A stretch of 49,246 bases of DNA from Rhizobacter sp. (GTDB taxonomy: Bacteria > Pseudomonadota > Gammaproteobacteria > Burkholderiales > Burkholderiaceae_C). Below the pieces are notes generated by a model. It made no database searches. It worked only from the letters and a program-made list of their open reading frames with translations, and had not been told where the DNA came from. Shown here one piece after another: positions 30,947-39,782 of this stretch. The position numbers were made by a program, and so were the translations under genes. Numbering within the stretch: the stretch's first letter is position 1; the number at the start of each line of letters is the position of its first letter. The DNA is taken from positions 1 through 49,246 of the forward strand of contig JAMLIM010000021.1 in the NCBI GenBank assembly GCA_023954175.1. Reading direction: 5' to 3'.

Positions 30947-31807
30947 ATGTCGATCCACGAAGTTGCCTGCCACGGACGCGGCCGCGAGTTCGAAACGCTG
31001 GTGCGGGCACTTCGCACAGGCGGCTCGAAGCTGGCGAAAGCGATGCTCGCGCTGGCCGCGCTGCTCGGGTCGCTCGCGGTTGTCGCGCAGCCGCTGGAAA
31101 AAGCGAGCGTGCGCGCCGGCAGCTACGACGTGCCGATCGAGATCGCCCGCCCGCCCGGTGCCGGGCCGTTCCCGGCCGTGCTCTACATCCATGCCAAGCG
31201 CGGCTTCGAGGACGAGGACCGGGCGCACATGCGCGAGCTGGCGTCGCAGGGCTTCGTCGTGCTGGCGCCGAACTGGCAGGCCGGCAACATGATCGAGCGT
31301 TGGCCCGACCGGCATCATCCGGAAAGCGAGGCCGATGTCGAGGCCGCGCTCGGCGCGCTGCAGTCGCGCAGCGACGTCTGCAAGGGGCCGGTCGGCATTG
31401 TCGGCATGTCGCGCGGGCCGTACTACGCGATCCGCCTCGCGGCCAAGCGGCCGCAGGACATCGCGGCGATCGTCGCCTACTACGGCCACTTCCAGAACCC
31501 GAACGCGCCCGAGCCGCAGCAGCTGTTCTCGGTCGCGCCCGAAGTGATGACGATCACGGCGCCGGTGCTGATGCTGATCGGCGACGCCGACTTCGAACTG
31601 CGCCGCATGAACAACGGCCGCGCGTTCTACGCGCTGTGGGAGCGCGGCGTGCCGGTCGAGTTGCAGATGTACCCGATGGCGCGCCGCGCGTTCGACTTCC
31701 GCGCCGACGCGTCGCCCGAGGAGAAGATCGCGACGCGCCACGCGCGCGCGCTCGCGGTGCGCTGGCTGCGCAAGTACCTGAAGGTCGGTGCCGACGGAAG
31801 CTGCTGA
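30947..31807 (+). CDS. Dienelactone-hydrolase-like alpha/beta protein, probably exported
   Basis: 286 residues. AAGGAG seven bases upstream supports the ATG at 30947. This gives an unusually long 30-residue basic N-region before a hydrophobic segment (about 31-48, ending VVAQ), either a long signal peptide or a membrane anchor. The DLH fold follows (AVLYIHAKRGFEDEDRAHMR, GIVGMSRGPYYAIRLAAKRP, APVLMLIGDADFELR). DLH enzymes use Cys-Asp-His. Here the nucleophile elbow carries Ser155 (GMSRG) and the position of the catalytic His (normally HGF) is Arg247 (RRAF). Activity as a lactonase is therefore doubtful. Divergent from recC and convergent with the helicase. Confidence 0.8.
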   Translation: MSIHEVACHGRGREFETLVRALRTGGSKLAKAMLALAALLGSLAVVAQPLEKASVRAGSYDVPIEIARPPGAGPFPAVLYIHAKRGFEDEDRAHMRELASQGFVVLAPNWQAGNMIERWPDRHHPESEADVEAALGALQSRSDVCKGPVGIVGMSRGPYYAIRLAAKRPQDIAAIVAYYGHFQNPNAPEPQQLFSVAPEVMTITAPVLMLIGDADFELRRMNNGRAFYALWERGVPVELQMYPMARRAFDFRADASPEEKIATRHARALAVRWLRKYLKVGADGSC

Positions 31808-31819
31808 CGGCGCTCGGCG

Positions 31820-33931
31820 CTAGGCCCACTGCGAGCGGGTGCGCTCGGCGATGTCGACCCGCACCGGGGCTTGCACGGTGGTCGGCGGGATTGCAAATGC
31901 CTTGCCATCCGGCGCCGGGCCGACGACTTCGAACTTGGCGGCGACTTCGGGGGTGATGAAGCGCGACAGCGTCGCGTACACATGGCGGTCGCCGTAGGGC
32001 GCCTGCTGATGCACGTAGAAGCGTTGCGGCACGAGCAGAGCCAGGTGGTCGCGCGCGCGCGTCATCGCGACGTAGAGCAGGCGGCGTTCTTCCTCGATCT
32101 CGGCGCTGCTGCCGGTCGCCATGTCCGACGGCATGCAGCCGTCGACGACGTTGAGGACGTAGACGGCGTTCCACTCCTGGCCTTTGGCCGAGTGGATCGT
32201 GGACAGGATGGTGTAGTCCTCGTCGAGCAGCGGCACGCCCGATTCATCGCTGCTCGCGCCGGGCGGGTCGAGCGTCAATTCGGTCAGGAAGCGCTCGCGC
32301 GTGGCGTAGCCGGCGGCGATGCGCGCGAGCTGCGCGAGGTCGGCGGCGCGCATCGCCGCGTCGTCGTGCAGCCGTTCGAGCTGCGGCACGAGCCACTGCA
32401 CGACGCCTTCGATTTCGGCCGGCCAGGGCGAGGCTTCCTGCCGCAGGTTTGCGTAGAGCGCGACGAACGCGCGCCAGTCGACCGCTGCGGCGGGCGGCGG
32501 CACGAAGTCCTGCAAGGCGGCCGCGGGATCGGGCGACGCGTCCATCGCGTCGAGCAAGCGGCGTGCGGATGCCGGGCCGATACCGGCGACGAGCTGCGCG
32601 ACGCGAAACCCCGCCAGCCGGCTGCGCGGGTTTTCGGCCCAGCGCAGCACCGACAACAGATCCTTGACGTGCGACGACTCGAGGAACTTGAGCCCGCCGA
32701 ATTTCACGAACGGGATGTTGCGTCGCGTCAGTTCGAGCTCGAGCGCCGCGCTGTGATGCGCGGTGCGAAACAGCGTCGCCTGGCGTTTGAGCGCGAGCCC
32801 TGCTTCACGTTGCTCGAGCAGCGCATCGGCGACCCAGCGCGCCTGCGCCGATTCGTCCTCGACCGTCACGAGCCGCGGCCGGGCCGACGAGAGCTTGTCG
32901 GTCCACAGGTTCTTCGTGAAGCGCTCCGCGGCGAGCGCGATGACGGCATTCGACGCGTCGAGGAGGGCCTGCGTCGATCGGTAGTTGCGCTCGAGCGTGA
33001 CGACGCGTGCCGGCGGCGCGAAGTTCGAAGGAAACTCGAGGATGTTGCGCGCCTCTGCGGCGCGGAACGAATAGATCGATTGCGCATCGTCGCCTACCAC
33101 CGTGACGCCGCGGCCATCGGGTTTGAGAGCATGCAGGATTTGCGCCTGCAATCGGTTCGTGTCCTGGTACTCGTCGACCAGCACGTGATCGAAGCGATCG
33201 CCGACCGCGCTCGCCAGCGCCGGGTCGCCCATCATCTGATGCCAGTAGAGCAGCAGGTCGTCGTAGTCGAGCACGTGCTGCTGCAGCTTGGCATCGACGT
33301 AGGCGCGAAAGAGGCGTTTGAGTTCGTCCTCCCACGCCGAGCACCAGGGGAAGTGCTGCTGCAGCACGTCGGCGAGCGGCGTCTGGCTGTTGACCGCGCG
33401 CGAGTAGATCGCGAGGCAGGTGCCTTTTTGCGGAAAGCGCTGCCTGGTGGCCGCGAGGCCGAGCTCCTGGCGCGCGAGGCCGATCTGGTCCTCGGCGTCG
33501 CCGCGGTCGTGGATCGTGAACGTCGGCGGCAGGCCGAGGCTCGTCGCGTGCTCGCGCAGCAGGCGCGCGCCGATCGCGTGGAAGGTGCCGGCCCAATGCA
33601 GCACCGGCGGCGGTGTCGTCGAGCCGAGGCCGAGCGCCTCGTGCATCAGGCGGCCGGCGCGGCGCGTCATCTCGTGCGCCGCACGGCGCGAGAACGTCAG
33701 CAGCAGCAGGCGCTGCGGGTCGGCGCCTGCGAGCACGAGCCGTGCGACGCGAGCGCTGAGCGTGAGCGTCTTGCCCGATCCGGCGCCGGCGATCACGAGC
33801 AGCGCGCGCGCGTCGCCGCTGGCGCCATGCTCGACCGCGTCGCGCTGCGCTTCGTTGAGCGACGCGAAGACGTCGGCGCGTCGGGCACTTCGCGGACTGG
33901 GGGATGCAGGAGGCGCGGCGAGGCTGGGCAT
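31820..33931 (-). CDS. UvrD/Rep/PcrA-family ATP-dependent DNA helicase
   Basis: 703 residues. SF1A motifs in order: Q-motif LNEAQRDAVEHG near residue 27, Walker A IAGAGSGKTLTLSARV near 45, motif II VLVDEYQDTNRLQ, motif III VGDDAQSIYSFRAAEARN, motif IV LERNYRSTQALLDASNAVI and motifs V-VI (ILSTIHSAKGQEWNAVYVLN, then LLYVAMTRARDHLALLVP). It is a 3'-5' helicase. The distinctive HYFPW-like segment VLQQHFPWCSAWEDELKRLF and a divergent C-terminus set it apart from canonical UvrD. The ATG at 33931 begins a Pro/Ser-rich lead before the Q-motif; the open frame continues upstream without conserved sequence. Confidence 0.92.
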   Translation of the reverse strand: MPSLAAPPASPSPRSARRADVFASLNEAQRDAVEHGASGDARALLVIAGAGSGKTLTLSARVARLVLAGADPQRLLLLTFSRRAAHEMTRRAGRLMHEALGLGSTTPPPVLHWAGTFHAIGARLLREHATSLGLPPTFTIHDRGDAEDQIGLARQELGLAATRQRFPQKGTCLAIYSRAVNSQTPLADVLQQHFPWCSAWEDELKRLFRAYVDAKLQQHVLDYDDLLLYWHQMMGDPALASAVGDRFDHVLVDEYQDTNRLQAQILHALKPDGRGVTVVGDDAQSIYSFRAAEARNILEFPSNFAPPARVVTLERNYRSTQALLDASNAVIALAAERFTKNLWTDKLSSARPRLVTVEDESAQARWVADALLEQREAGLALKRQATLFRTAHHSAALELELTRRNIPFVKFGGLKFLESSHVKDLLSVLRWAENPRSRLAGFRVAQLVAGIGPASARRLLDAMDASPDPAAALQDFVPPPAAAVDWRAFVALYANLRQEASPWPAEIEGVVQWLVPQLERLHDDAAMRAADLAQLARIAAGYATRERFLTELTLDPPGASSDESGVPLLDEDYTILSTIHSAKGQEWNAVYVLNVVDGCMPSDMATGSSAEIEEERRLLYVAMTRARDHLALLVPQRFYVHQQAPYGDRHVYATLSRFITPEVAAKFEVVGPAPDGKAFAIPPTTVQAPVRVDIAERTRSQWA

Positions 33932-34110
33932 CGGGTAGGGCGGGCATGCGTGGCGACGTGCGCGGCCACGATGCGCAACTGTACATGCATCCAGTCGCGG
34001 CCAGGGCGCGGGCGGCCATCGAGACGACCGCGACCGCGGGTGCGTTCCGATTGCCGCGGTGCCTGCAGATCGGGCATCATGCGCGGGCCGCAACGCGGCG
34101 CAGATTGACC

Positions 34111-34136
34111 CACCAGCGCGACCCATCAACGCGACC
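34111..34136. repeat. Two adjacent 13-bp direct repeats
   Basis: CACCAGCGCGACC (34111-34123) is followed at once by CATCAACGCGACC (34124-34136), 11 of 13 identical. It lies in the leader of the next rightward gene. Possibly a chance slippage product. Confidence 0.3.
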
Positions 34137-34160
34137 CACGCATCCGACTCAGGGCGAACC

Positions 34161-34589
34161 ATGAAGATCCGAACTGCCATCGCGACGCTCGCAACCCTCT
34201 GTTCGGCGGCTGCGTTCGCCGCAGGTCCGGACTACCTCTTCGTCGACCGGTCGTCCGAGACGCTGATCGATGCTGCCACCGCGAAGTCGATGTTCAGCGA
34301 GGCGACGACGAAACGGCTGGCGAAGCTCTATCCGCCCAACATCTGGGGCTTCGCGACGCAGGTCGAAGGCGGCATCACGTCCAACGCCACCTGTGTCGTC
34401 ACCGCGCGCGTGATGCTGCTGCCGCGCAACAACCCGCGCAACACCAAGCTGCTGCTGTTCAGGCCGGACAAGATGGCGACCGCGTTCGACGCCAGGCCCC
34501 AATCAACGGAGCAACAGTGCCGGGATCTCGCCAAGGCCAAGCTGCACGAGGCGATCGACGCGCTGACCTTCGCGCTGGCGCCGAACTGA
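34161..34589 (+). CDS. Exported small protein of unknown function
   Basis: 142 residues starting with a clear signal peptide (MKIRTAIATLATLCSAAAFAAG). The mature part is about 120 residues with YLFVDRSSETLIDAATAKSM, YPPNIWGFATQVEGGITSN, TARVMLLPRN and a single possible disulfide pair (Cys in NATCVVT and in EQQCRDL). I do not recognise the family. It is likely periplasmic. The open frame extends upstream, but the chosen ATG starts directly at the signal peptide. Confidence 0.7.
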   Translation: MKIRTAIATLATLCSAAAFAAGPDYLFVDRSSETLIDAATAKSMFSEATTKRLAKLYPPNIWGFATQVEGGITSNATCVVTARVMLLPRNNPRNTKLLLFRPDKMATAFDARPQSTEQQCRDLAKAKLHEAIDALTFALAPN

Positions 34590-34612
34590 TCGCGCGCGGC
34601 TCGGCAGCAGGC

Positions 34613-35059
34613 TCAGCCTGCCGCCGCGCCGGGGTCCGCGGCGCGCCGGCTCGGCGCATGCGCCGGGCCTTTCAGCTCCACCGCGTTGCCTTCCGGATCG
34701 ATGATGTAGAGCGACGGCCCTTCGCCCTGCGCCCCGTTGCGCGTTGCCAGCGGCCCGACCGCGATGCCCAGGCGCGACAGCCCGGCGCGTATCGCCGGTT
34801 CATCGAAGGGCTCGACGCGCAGGCAGAAGTGATCGAGGTTGCGTCCCTCGCGACCCGGCGCCGCGCCGCCGGCCTGCCCCAGCCTGCCGCTGACGGGGAC
34901 CAGATCGATGAGCGAACGGCCGGCGCGCAGCTGCACCAGGCCGATGTCATCGTTTCGACGCTCGATGCTGCAGCCCAGAGCGCCGCAATAGAACTGCAGC
35001 ATCGCGTCCAGGTCGGCGACGCGCAGCACCAGATGATCGATCCCGCGAATGTGAATCAT
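34613..35059 (-). CDS. VOC-superfamily (glyoxalase/bleomycin-resistance-like) protein
   Basis: 148 residues with paired beta-alpha-beta-beta-beta modules: IRGIDHLVLRVADLDAMLQF, FYCGALGCSIERR, then RNLDHFCLRVEPFDEPAIRA and a closing LYIIDPEGNAVELKGP. Candidate metal ligands are H10 (GIDHLVLRV), the His in LDHFCLRV and the Glu in NAVELKG. It matches VOC virulence-type proteins widely annotated as glyoxalases, but the substrate is unknown. The upstream open frame adds about 23 residues of unrelated character, so the ATG at 35059 is used. Confidence 0.87.
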   Translation of the reverse strand: MIHIRGIDHLVLRVADLDAMLQFYCGALGCSIERRNDDIGLVQLRAGRSLIDLVPVSGRLGQAGGAAPGREGRNLDHFCLRVEPFDEPAIRAGLSRLGIAVGPLATRNGAQGEGPSLYIIDPEGNAVELKGPAHAPSRRAADPGAAAG

Positions 35060-35081
35060 GGTGGACGCCTCCCGGGCGCGG

Positions 35082-35471
35082 CTACTCGACAGCGGTGCTT
35101 CTGCGGGCCAGCCATGCCAGGCCGACAAAGAGCACGAGCCAGACGACGCTTCGCAGCGTCATCGCGTGAACGCTCTCGATGGCGACCGCTCCCCCCGTCG
35201 CGTACAGCGTGCCGATCGCCGCCAGCACGAGCAGGTTGAGCACGAAGATCGCGGCCGCCGCCTGCCGGCCCCGAACGAGGCTGCGCCAGGCCATGACGCC
35301 GGCCGCGATGTAGGCGAAGCCCATGGCCGTGTTGTAGATCAGCAGCGGCCTGAAAACGATGTAGCCCGGGTCGGCGCCAAGCAGAACGCGAGTGCCCGCG
35401 AAGAGCGTCACGAGACCGAACAGCACCCCGACGAGCGCGAGGATGTTCTGAAGAAGGCGGCTGTTTCGCAT
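35082..35471 (-). CDS. Small membrane protein with four helices
   Basis: 129 residues with four hydrophobic segments: LLQNILALVGVLFGLVTLFA, IYNTAMGFAYIAAGVMAW, AAAIFVLNLLVLAAIGTLYA and RSVVWLVLFVGLAWLARR. Charges lie mostly in the loops facing one side. I do not recognise a specific family. It lies 22 bp upstream of the VOC gene on the same strand and may be co-transcribed. Confidence 0.72.
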   Translation of the reverse strand: MRNSRLLQNILALVGVLFGLVTLFAGTRVLLGADPGYIVFRPLLIYNTAMGFAYIAAGVMAWRSLVRGRQAAAAIFVLNLLVLAAIGTLYATGGAVAIESVHAMTLRSVVWLVLFVGLAWLARRSTAVE

Positions 35472-35586
35472 GTGATCGACCTCGCGTGGCTGGGTGGCGT
35501 GGCGCCGGACCCGTCCCCGGCAGCCGGGTGTCGAAGCTGATCGTGCGGCCCGCCGCCGATCCTACCTGCGCAGCCTGCTGCCGGAC

Positions 35587-36144
35587 CTACGCGTGCAGCC
35601 TGCTGCTGCGGGGCACGCTTGCGAGCAGGAACTCCATCTGGTCGGCGAGGATGCGCCGGCCGCGCAGGATCATGTCCTCGTGCAGGCTCGGCACGTAGGG
35701 CAGGTACAGCAGCGTCATGCGCGCCTCCTCGGGCATGCGGTTGCCCTTGTGGCCGTTGCACGGGCGGCACGCGGTGATGCAGTTCATCCAGCTGTCGATC
35801 CCGCCGCGCGAGGTGGGCACGATGTGCTCACGCGTCAGCAGGTCGTCGTGGAAGCGCCCGCCGCAATAGGCGCAGACGCGGCGGTCGCGCGCGAACAGCT
35901 TGGGGTTCGACAGGGCTGGCGTCTGGCGCCAGGCGCGGCTCGGAATGTGGCCGCGCACGGCGACGATCGGGTGCACCTCGATGCGCGACTGCAGCCCGGT
36001 GCGCCGCTGCATGCCGCCGCGCAGCACGTAGAAGGGGTTGCCGAGCGTCCAGGCAACACCGTCGCTGGCGTAGATGATCGCCGCTTCCTTGGCCGAGATC
36101 CACGACTGTGGCCGGCCACCGACATCGAGTTGCAGCACTTCCAC
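35587..36144 (-). CDS. HNH endonuclease family protein
   Basis: 185 residues from a GTG start. GGAGGT lies six bases before this GTG and the first residues (VEVLQLDVGGRPQSWIS) match the family N-terminus. An upstream ATG at 36195 would place this ribosome site inside the gene. The HNH core is a zinc-stabilised CAYCGGRFHDDLLTREHIVP with HxVPTSRGG and a second cysteine pair in CRPCNGHKGN. Genomic solitary HNH proteins of this type are common in proteobacteria with no phage context. Divergent from pldA. Confidence 0.85.
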   Translation of the reverse strand: MEVLQLDVGGRPQSWISAKEAAIIYASDGVAWTLGNPFYVLRGGMQRRTGLQSRIEVHPIVAVRGHIPSRAWRQTPALSNPKLFARDRRVCAYCGGRFHDDLLTREHIVPTSRGGIDSWMNCITACRPCNGHKGNRMPEEARMTLLYLPYVPSLHEDMILRGRRILADQMEFLLASVPRSSRLHA

Positions 36145-36217
36145 GCTGAAACCTCCATGTCCGCGAGCGTAGCCGATTCTGTGCCCACTGCTCAAGAGCC
36201 GAGATCACGCGCTTTGG

Positions 36218-37447
36218 ATGGCCGCTTCGAACGCCGCCGCGAGCCCCTATAGTCCGACGCAGCGCATCGACCGAGAGCCTGAACTGAAGCAGCCCGTAAG
36301 CACCCAATCCCGGCGTGGCCAGGCCGGCCGCGCAGCGGCCGGACGCCACGCGACGGGCGCGTTGGTCGCGGTCGCGTGGGCGCTTGCTCCGCTGGGCGCC
36401 GCGGCGGCGGATGCCGCCTGTACGGCGATCGATGATGACGCCCTGCGCCTGACCTGCTACGACCGGGCCGCGGGGCGCATCGCGCCTGCGCCCATGCCGA
36501 CGCCAGCACCGGCTGCGTCGCGGACGGAGGCAGCGACCCCTCCTGCACCGCAGCAGGTATCGGCGCAGGCATCGGCACTAGCGCCCCCCGCTTCGGCGCC
36601 GGCAGGGGACGGCACCTCCACGCAGCAGGCGGCAACGACGGAGAAGGACACGACGCTCTCCAAGATCTGGGAACTCGACGCCGCCGACAAGCAATCCCCC
36701 TTCAGGCTGCTGACCTACAAGGCGAACTACCTGCTGCCGGCGCGCTATTCGACCAGCCCGAACACGCTGCCGCACAGCCCGAACCCGAACAACACCGTGA
36801 CGACGCCGCTGGACCTGGACGCGACCGAGGCCAAGTTCCAGTTGAGCGTCCGGCTCAAGGCCGCCGACAACCTGTTCGGCGACAACGGCGCGCTCTGGTT
36901 CGGCTACACGCAGCAGTCGAACTGGCAGGTCTACAACGCTTCGCAATCGCGCCCGTTTCGCGAGACCGACTACGAGCCGGAAGCGATCCTGTCGTTTCGC
37001 ACCGATGCGGACGTCCTCGGCTGGCGCTGGCGGTTGCTCAACTTCGGCTTCGTGCACCAGTCCAACGGCCGCTCCGACCCGCTGTCGCGCAGCTGGAATC
37101 GCGTCTACGCGCAGTTCGGCCTCGAGCGCGGCGACTTCACGCTGCTCGTGCAGCCCTGGTACCGGCTGCCGGAGAGCGCGAGCAACGACGACAACCCCGA
37201 CATCCAGGACTACATGGGGTCGGGCGAACTGCGTCTGATCTATGCCAACGCCGGCCACGCGCTCTCGGCGCAGGCGCGCTACAGCTTCTCGGGCAACGCC
37301 GGCGGCCTCAAGCTCGAGTGGGCCTTCCCGCTGATCGATCAGTTGAAGGGCTACCTGCAGATCACGAGCGGCTACGGCGAAAGCCTGATCGACTACAACC
37401 ACAAGCAGAACACGATCGGCCTCGGGCTGCTGTTGCTGCCGTGGTGA
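36218..37447 (+). CDS. pldA: Outer-membrane phospholipase A1 (OMPLA)
   Basis: Up to 409 residues. The catalytic motif of OMPLA is intact: H280 and S282 in FVHQSNGRSDPLSRSWNR, which also holds the supporting Asn. The beta-barrel runs from about residue 150 to the C-terminus (LGLLLLPW). A signal peptide (ALVAVAWALAPLGAAAADA) is visible only around residues 48-66, and a Pro/Ala/Gln-rich linker follows. The first ATG leaves an unusually long N-region of about 47 residues and has no ribosome site, so the real start may be an alternative codon further in. The enzyme hydrolyses misplaced phospholipids in the outer leaflet. Confidence 0.85.
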   Translation: MAASNAAASPYSPTQRIDREPELKQPVSTQSRRGQAGRAAAGRHATGALVAVAWALAPLGAAAADAACTAIDDDALRLTCYDRAAGRIAPAPMPTPAPAASRTEAATPPAPQQVSAQASALAPPASAPAGDGTSTQQAATTEKDTTLSKIWELDAADKQSPFRLLTYKANYLLPARYSTSPNTLPHSPNPNNTVTTPLDLDATEAKFQLSVRLKAADNLFGDNGALWFGYTQQSNWQVYNASQSRPFRETDYEPEAILSFRTDADVLGWRWRLLNFGFVHQSNGRSDPLSRSWNRVYAQFGLERGDFTLLVQPWYRLPESASNDDNPDIQDYMGSGELRLIYANAGHALSAQARYSFSGNAGGLKLEWAFPLIDQLKGYLQITSGYGESLIDYNHKQNTIGLGLLLLPW

Positions 37448-37559
37448 GCGCACTGTTGCAACGCCCTTCCATGCGCGGCACGGGCCGAACAATGCTCGAC
37501 GCCTGTGGGGTCCTTGCCGCAGGGGCTCGACAATCCTCAAACTCAAACAGGAAGCTTCG

Positions 37560-38495
37560 ATGAAGATGATGCCCTTCACTGCCAGCGCCAGCGCGCGGCT
37601 GCTCGTGCGCCTTGGCGCGATCGCCTGCGCCGGCGCCGCAACGCTGGCCAGCGCGCAATCGCAGCCACCCGGCCAGACGACGACCACGATCGGCGCCGTC
37701 GGCATCAGCCAGCTCAAGGCCGATCTCGACGGCGGCGGCAAGGCCGGCTGGAACAGCCTCGGGGTGAACCTGAGCGTTGCGCATCAGTTCAGCCCGGCGT
37801 TCTCGGCGAGTGTCCGCGCCGGTTACGCGGCGGAGGACTGGCGTTTCGACACGCCCACCGCCTTCGGGGCCAGCGCGCCCTGGGGGCGCATCAACCGCCC
37901 GAGCCTCGGCTTCAACTTCAGCTACGCGACGTCGGCCGACGTCGCCTGGTTCGTCGCGCCGCAGTTTCAGTGGGACTACGAGTCCGACGCGAGCGCCGCG
38001 GACGGCCTGAGCTACGGCGCTGTGTTCGGCGTGACGAAGGTCTACTCGCCGACGCTGGTCCTGGGCATCGGCCTGGGCGTGTTCCGCCAGATCGACGACA
38101 CGAAGTACTTCCCGTTCCTGATCGTGAACTGGCAGATCGACGACAAGCTGCGCGTGTCCAATCCGCTGCCCGCCGGGCCCGCGGGCGGCGCCGGCCTCGA
38201 ACTCGTCTACGCGCTGGATCAGGGCTGGGAGCTGGCCGGCGGCGCCGCCTATCGCGACTATCGCTTCCGGCTCAACGCGGACGCCGCCGCGCCGGACGGC
38301 ATCGGTCGCAACACCGGCATACCGGTGTTCGCGCGCCTGACGCGCAAGTTCGGTCCCGCGGCGCGCATCGACTTCTATGCCGGGCTGGTCGCCGACGGCA
38401 AGCTGCGGCTGCTCGACACGAACGGCGAAACGCTGCGATCGGCCGACTACGGCACCGCGCCGCTGCTTGGCATCACCGGGTCGTACAGCTTCTGA
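37560..38495 (+). CDS. Outer-membrane beta-barrel protein, DUF6268-like
   Basis: 311 residues with a signal peptide (to about residue 33, ASAQS) and alternating beta-strand pattern throughout, ending in ITGSYSF with the C-terminal Phe that the BAM complex recognises. Strands such as NSLGVNLSVAHQFSPAFSAS and VAWFVAPQFQWDYESDAS support a barrel of about ten or more strands. Function unknown. AGGAAG precedes the ATG. It follows pldA by 112 bp on the same strand; a shared role in envelope maintenance is plausible but unproven. Confidence 0.75.
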   Translation: MKMMPFTASASARLLVRLGAIACAGAATLASAQSQPPGQTTTTIGAVGISQLKADLDGGGKAGWNSLGVNLSVAHQFSPAFSASVRAGYAAEDWRFDTPTAFGASAPWGRINRPSLGFNFSYATSADVAWFVAPQFQWDYESDASAADGLSYGAVFGVTKVYSPTLVLGIGLGVFRQIDDTKYFPFLIVNWQIDDKLRVSNPLPAGPAGGAGLELVYALDQGWELAGGAAYRDYRFRLNADAAAPDGIGRNTGIPVFARLTRKFGPAARIDFYAGLVADGKLRLLDTNGETLRSADYGTAPLLGITGSYSF

Positions 38496-38505
38496 GTGTG
38501 ACGAC

Positions 38506-38520
38506 CGCAAGCGCCTTGCG
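38506..38520. terminator. Small hairpin between convergent genes
   Basis: CGCAAG (38506-38511) and CTTGCG (38515-38520) form a 6-bp stem with a 3-nt loop just after the barrel-protein stop and before the convergent oxidoreductase end. No T-run. Confidence 0.3.
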
Positions 38521-38552
38521 ATTCGCCGGGCGGTGATCGGCGGGGCCCGACT

Positions 38553-39548
38553 TCAGGCCGGGTAAAGGCCGCGCCCGCGCGCCATCAGCCGCACGAGGCC
38601 GAGCAGTGCGCCGATCGCCGGCGTCTCGACACCGAGGCGCCTGCCGATCTCGTGCACCGCACCGACGAGGGCGTCGATCTCCAGCGAGCGGCCGGCCTCG
38701 GCGTCCTGCAGCATCGAGGTCTTGAACGCGCCGAGCGAGCGCGTGATGATCATGCGGTCCTCGCCCGACTGCTCGATCGGGCAGCCGATCCGCGCGCCGA
38801 TCTCGCGCGCCTCGGCCATCGCCTGCAGCATGAAGTCGTGCACCTGGGGGTCGTCGAGGATGCGGTCGACCGTCGCGCCGGTGAGCGCCGAGATCGGGTT
38901 CGTCGTCATGTTGCCCCACAGCTTGAACCAGATGTCGCGCCGGATGTCCGCGCTCGCCTCGACGGCGAACCCGGCGTGGCGCAGCAGCGCGGCGACGGCG
39001 TCGGTTCGTGCCGACGCGCCGCCCGCCGGCTCGCCGACGATCAGCTTGTCGCCGAAGCCGTGCAGCACTTCCCCCGGCGCCGGGCAACTGCAGGTGAAAT
39101 GGACGACGCAGCCGAGCACCTTGTCGAGCGGCAGCGCGGCGCCGGTGGCGCCATCGGGGTCGACGCTCGCCAGGCGCCCGGCGTCGCCGCCAAAGCGCGG
39201 CGCCAGCGCCGGCGTCTGCAGGAACCACCACGGCACGCCGTTCATCGCCGGCATGACGACGGTCTGGCGACCGATCAGCGGCGCGAGCGTCGCCGCCAGT
39301 GCCGGCAGCGATTGCGCCTTGACGGCAACGACGACGAGATCCTGCTCGCCGAGTTCGCGCGGGTCGTCGCTCGCGTCGATCGCGAGCCGATGCGTCTCGC
39401 CCGCCATCTGCAGCGCAACGCCGCGCTCGCGCAGCGCCGCCAGCGTCGCGCCCCGCGCCAGCGCGCGCGGCGGTGTGCCGGCCAGCGCAAGCCGCGCCGC
39501 GACGAATGCGCCGACGGCGCCCATTCCAACGATCGTGATCCGCTTCAT
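38553..39548 (-). CDS. Ketopantoate-reductase-family (ApbA/PanE) oxidoreductase
   Basis: 331 residues. The NADP-binding opening is ITIVGMGAVGAFVAARLALAG. Family motifs are VVVAVKAQSLP, VMPAMNGVPWWFLQ (the conserved Asn-Gly segment), the catalytic Lys region IWFKLWGNMTTNPISALTGA and the C-terminal SMLQDAEAGRSLEIDALVGA. AAAGGAG lies six bases before the ATG. It could be the 2-dehydropantoate 2-reductase of coenzyme A synthesis, but many bacteria carry paralogues in catabolic loci. The asparagine-tryptophan-rich MNGVPWWFLQ variant suggests a paralogue. Divergent from the TetR-beta-oxidation operon. Confidence 0.85.
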   Translation of the reverse strand: MKRITIVGMGAVGAFVAARLALAGTPPRALARGATLAALRERGVALQMAGETHRLAIDASDDPRELGEQDLVVVAVKAQSLPALAATLAPLIGRQTVVMPAMNGVPWWFLQTPALAPRFGGDAGRLASVDPDGATGAALPLDKVLGCVVHFTCSCPAPGEVLHGFGDKLIVGEPAGGASARTDAVAALLRHAGFAVEASADIRRDIWFKLWGNMTTNPISALTGATVDRILDDPQVHDFMLQAMAEAREIGARIGCPIEQSGEDRMIITRSLGAFKTSMLQDAEAGRSLEIDALVGAVHEIGRRLGVETPAIGALLGLVRLMARGRGLYPA

Positions 39549-39728
39549 CTGCACTCCTTTCGCCACGATGGTACGACCCGCACGGCGACCGGCGCCGCAA
39601 CGCCGGAGCGCCTGCGCATTGCGCGCGAAATCCGGATTGCGCGCAGCGCGCCGTGCACTTCTAGGCAGCAAGCCCTAGAAACAATCGCCAAGGCATGTGT
39701 CAGGCGCGCCCGAATCCTGCAAAATAGC

Positions 39729-39736
39729 ACGATCGT
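39729..39736. promoter_or_regulatory. Candidate TetR operator core
   Basis: ACGATCGT is a perfect palindrome inside a longer imperfect one, with CGTTCGTTC running on to the right. It lies about 50 bp upstream of the TetR coding start, in an AT-rich patch of this otherwise GC-rich region. Autoregulated TetR genes usually bind such sites. Confidence 0.35.
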
Positions 39737-39782
39737 TCGTTCAATTTGTTGCAATCCCGATGCGTTGAAACCAAGCCAAGAC

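Noticed and set aside
34111-34136. Tandem 13-bp repeat considered as an operator or minisatellite
   Set aside because: Only two imperfect copies in a GC-rich leader; chance or old slippage explains it as well.
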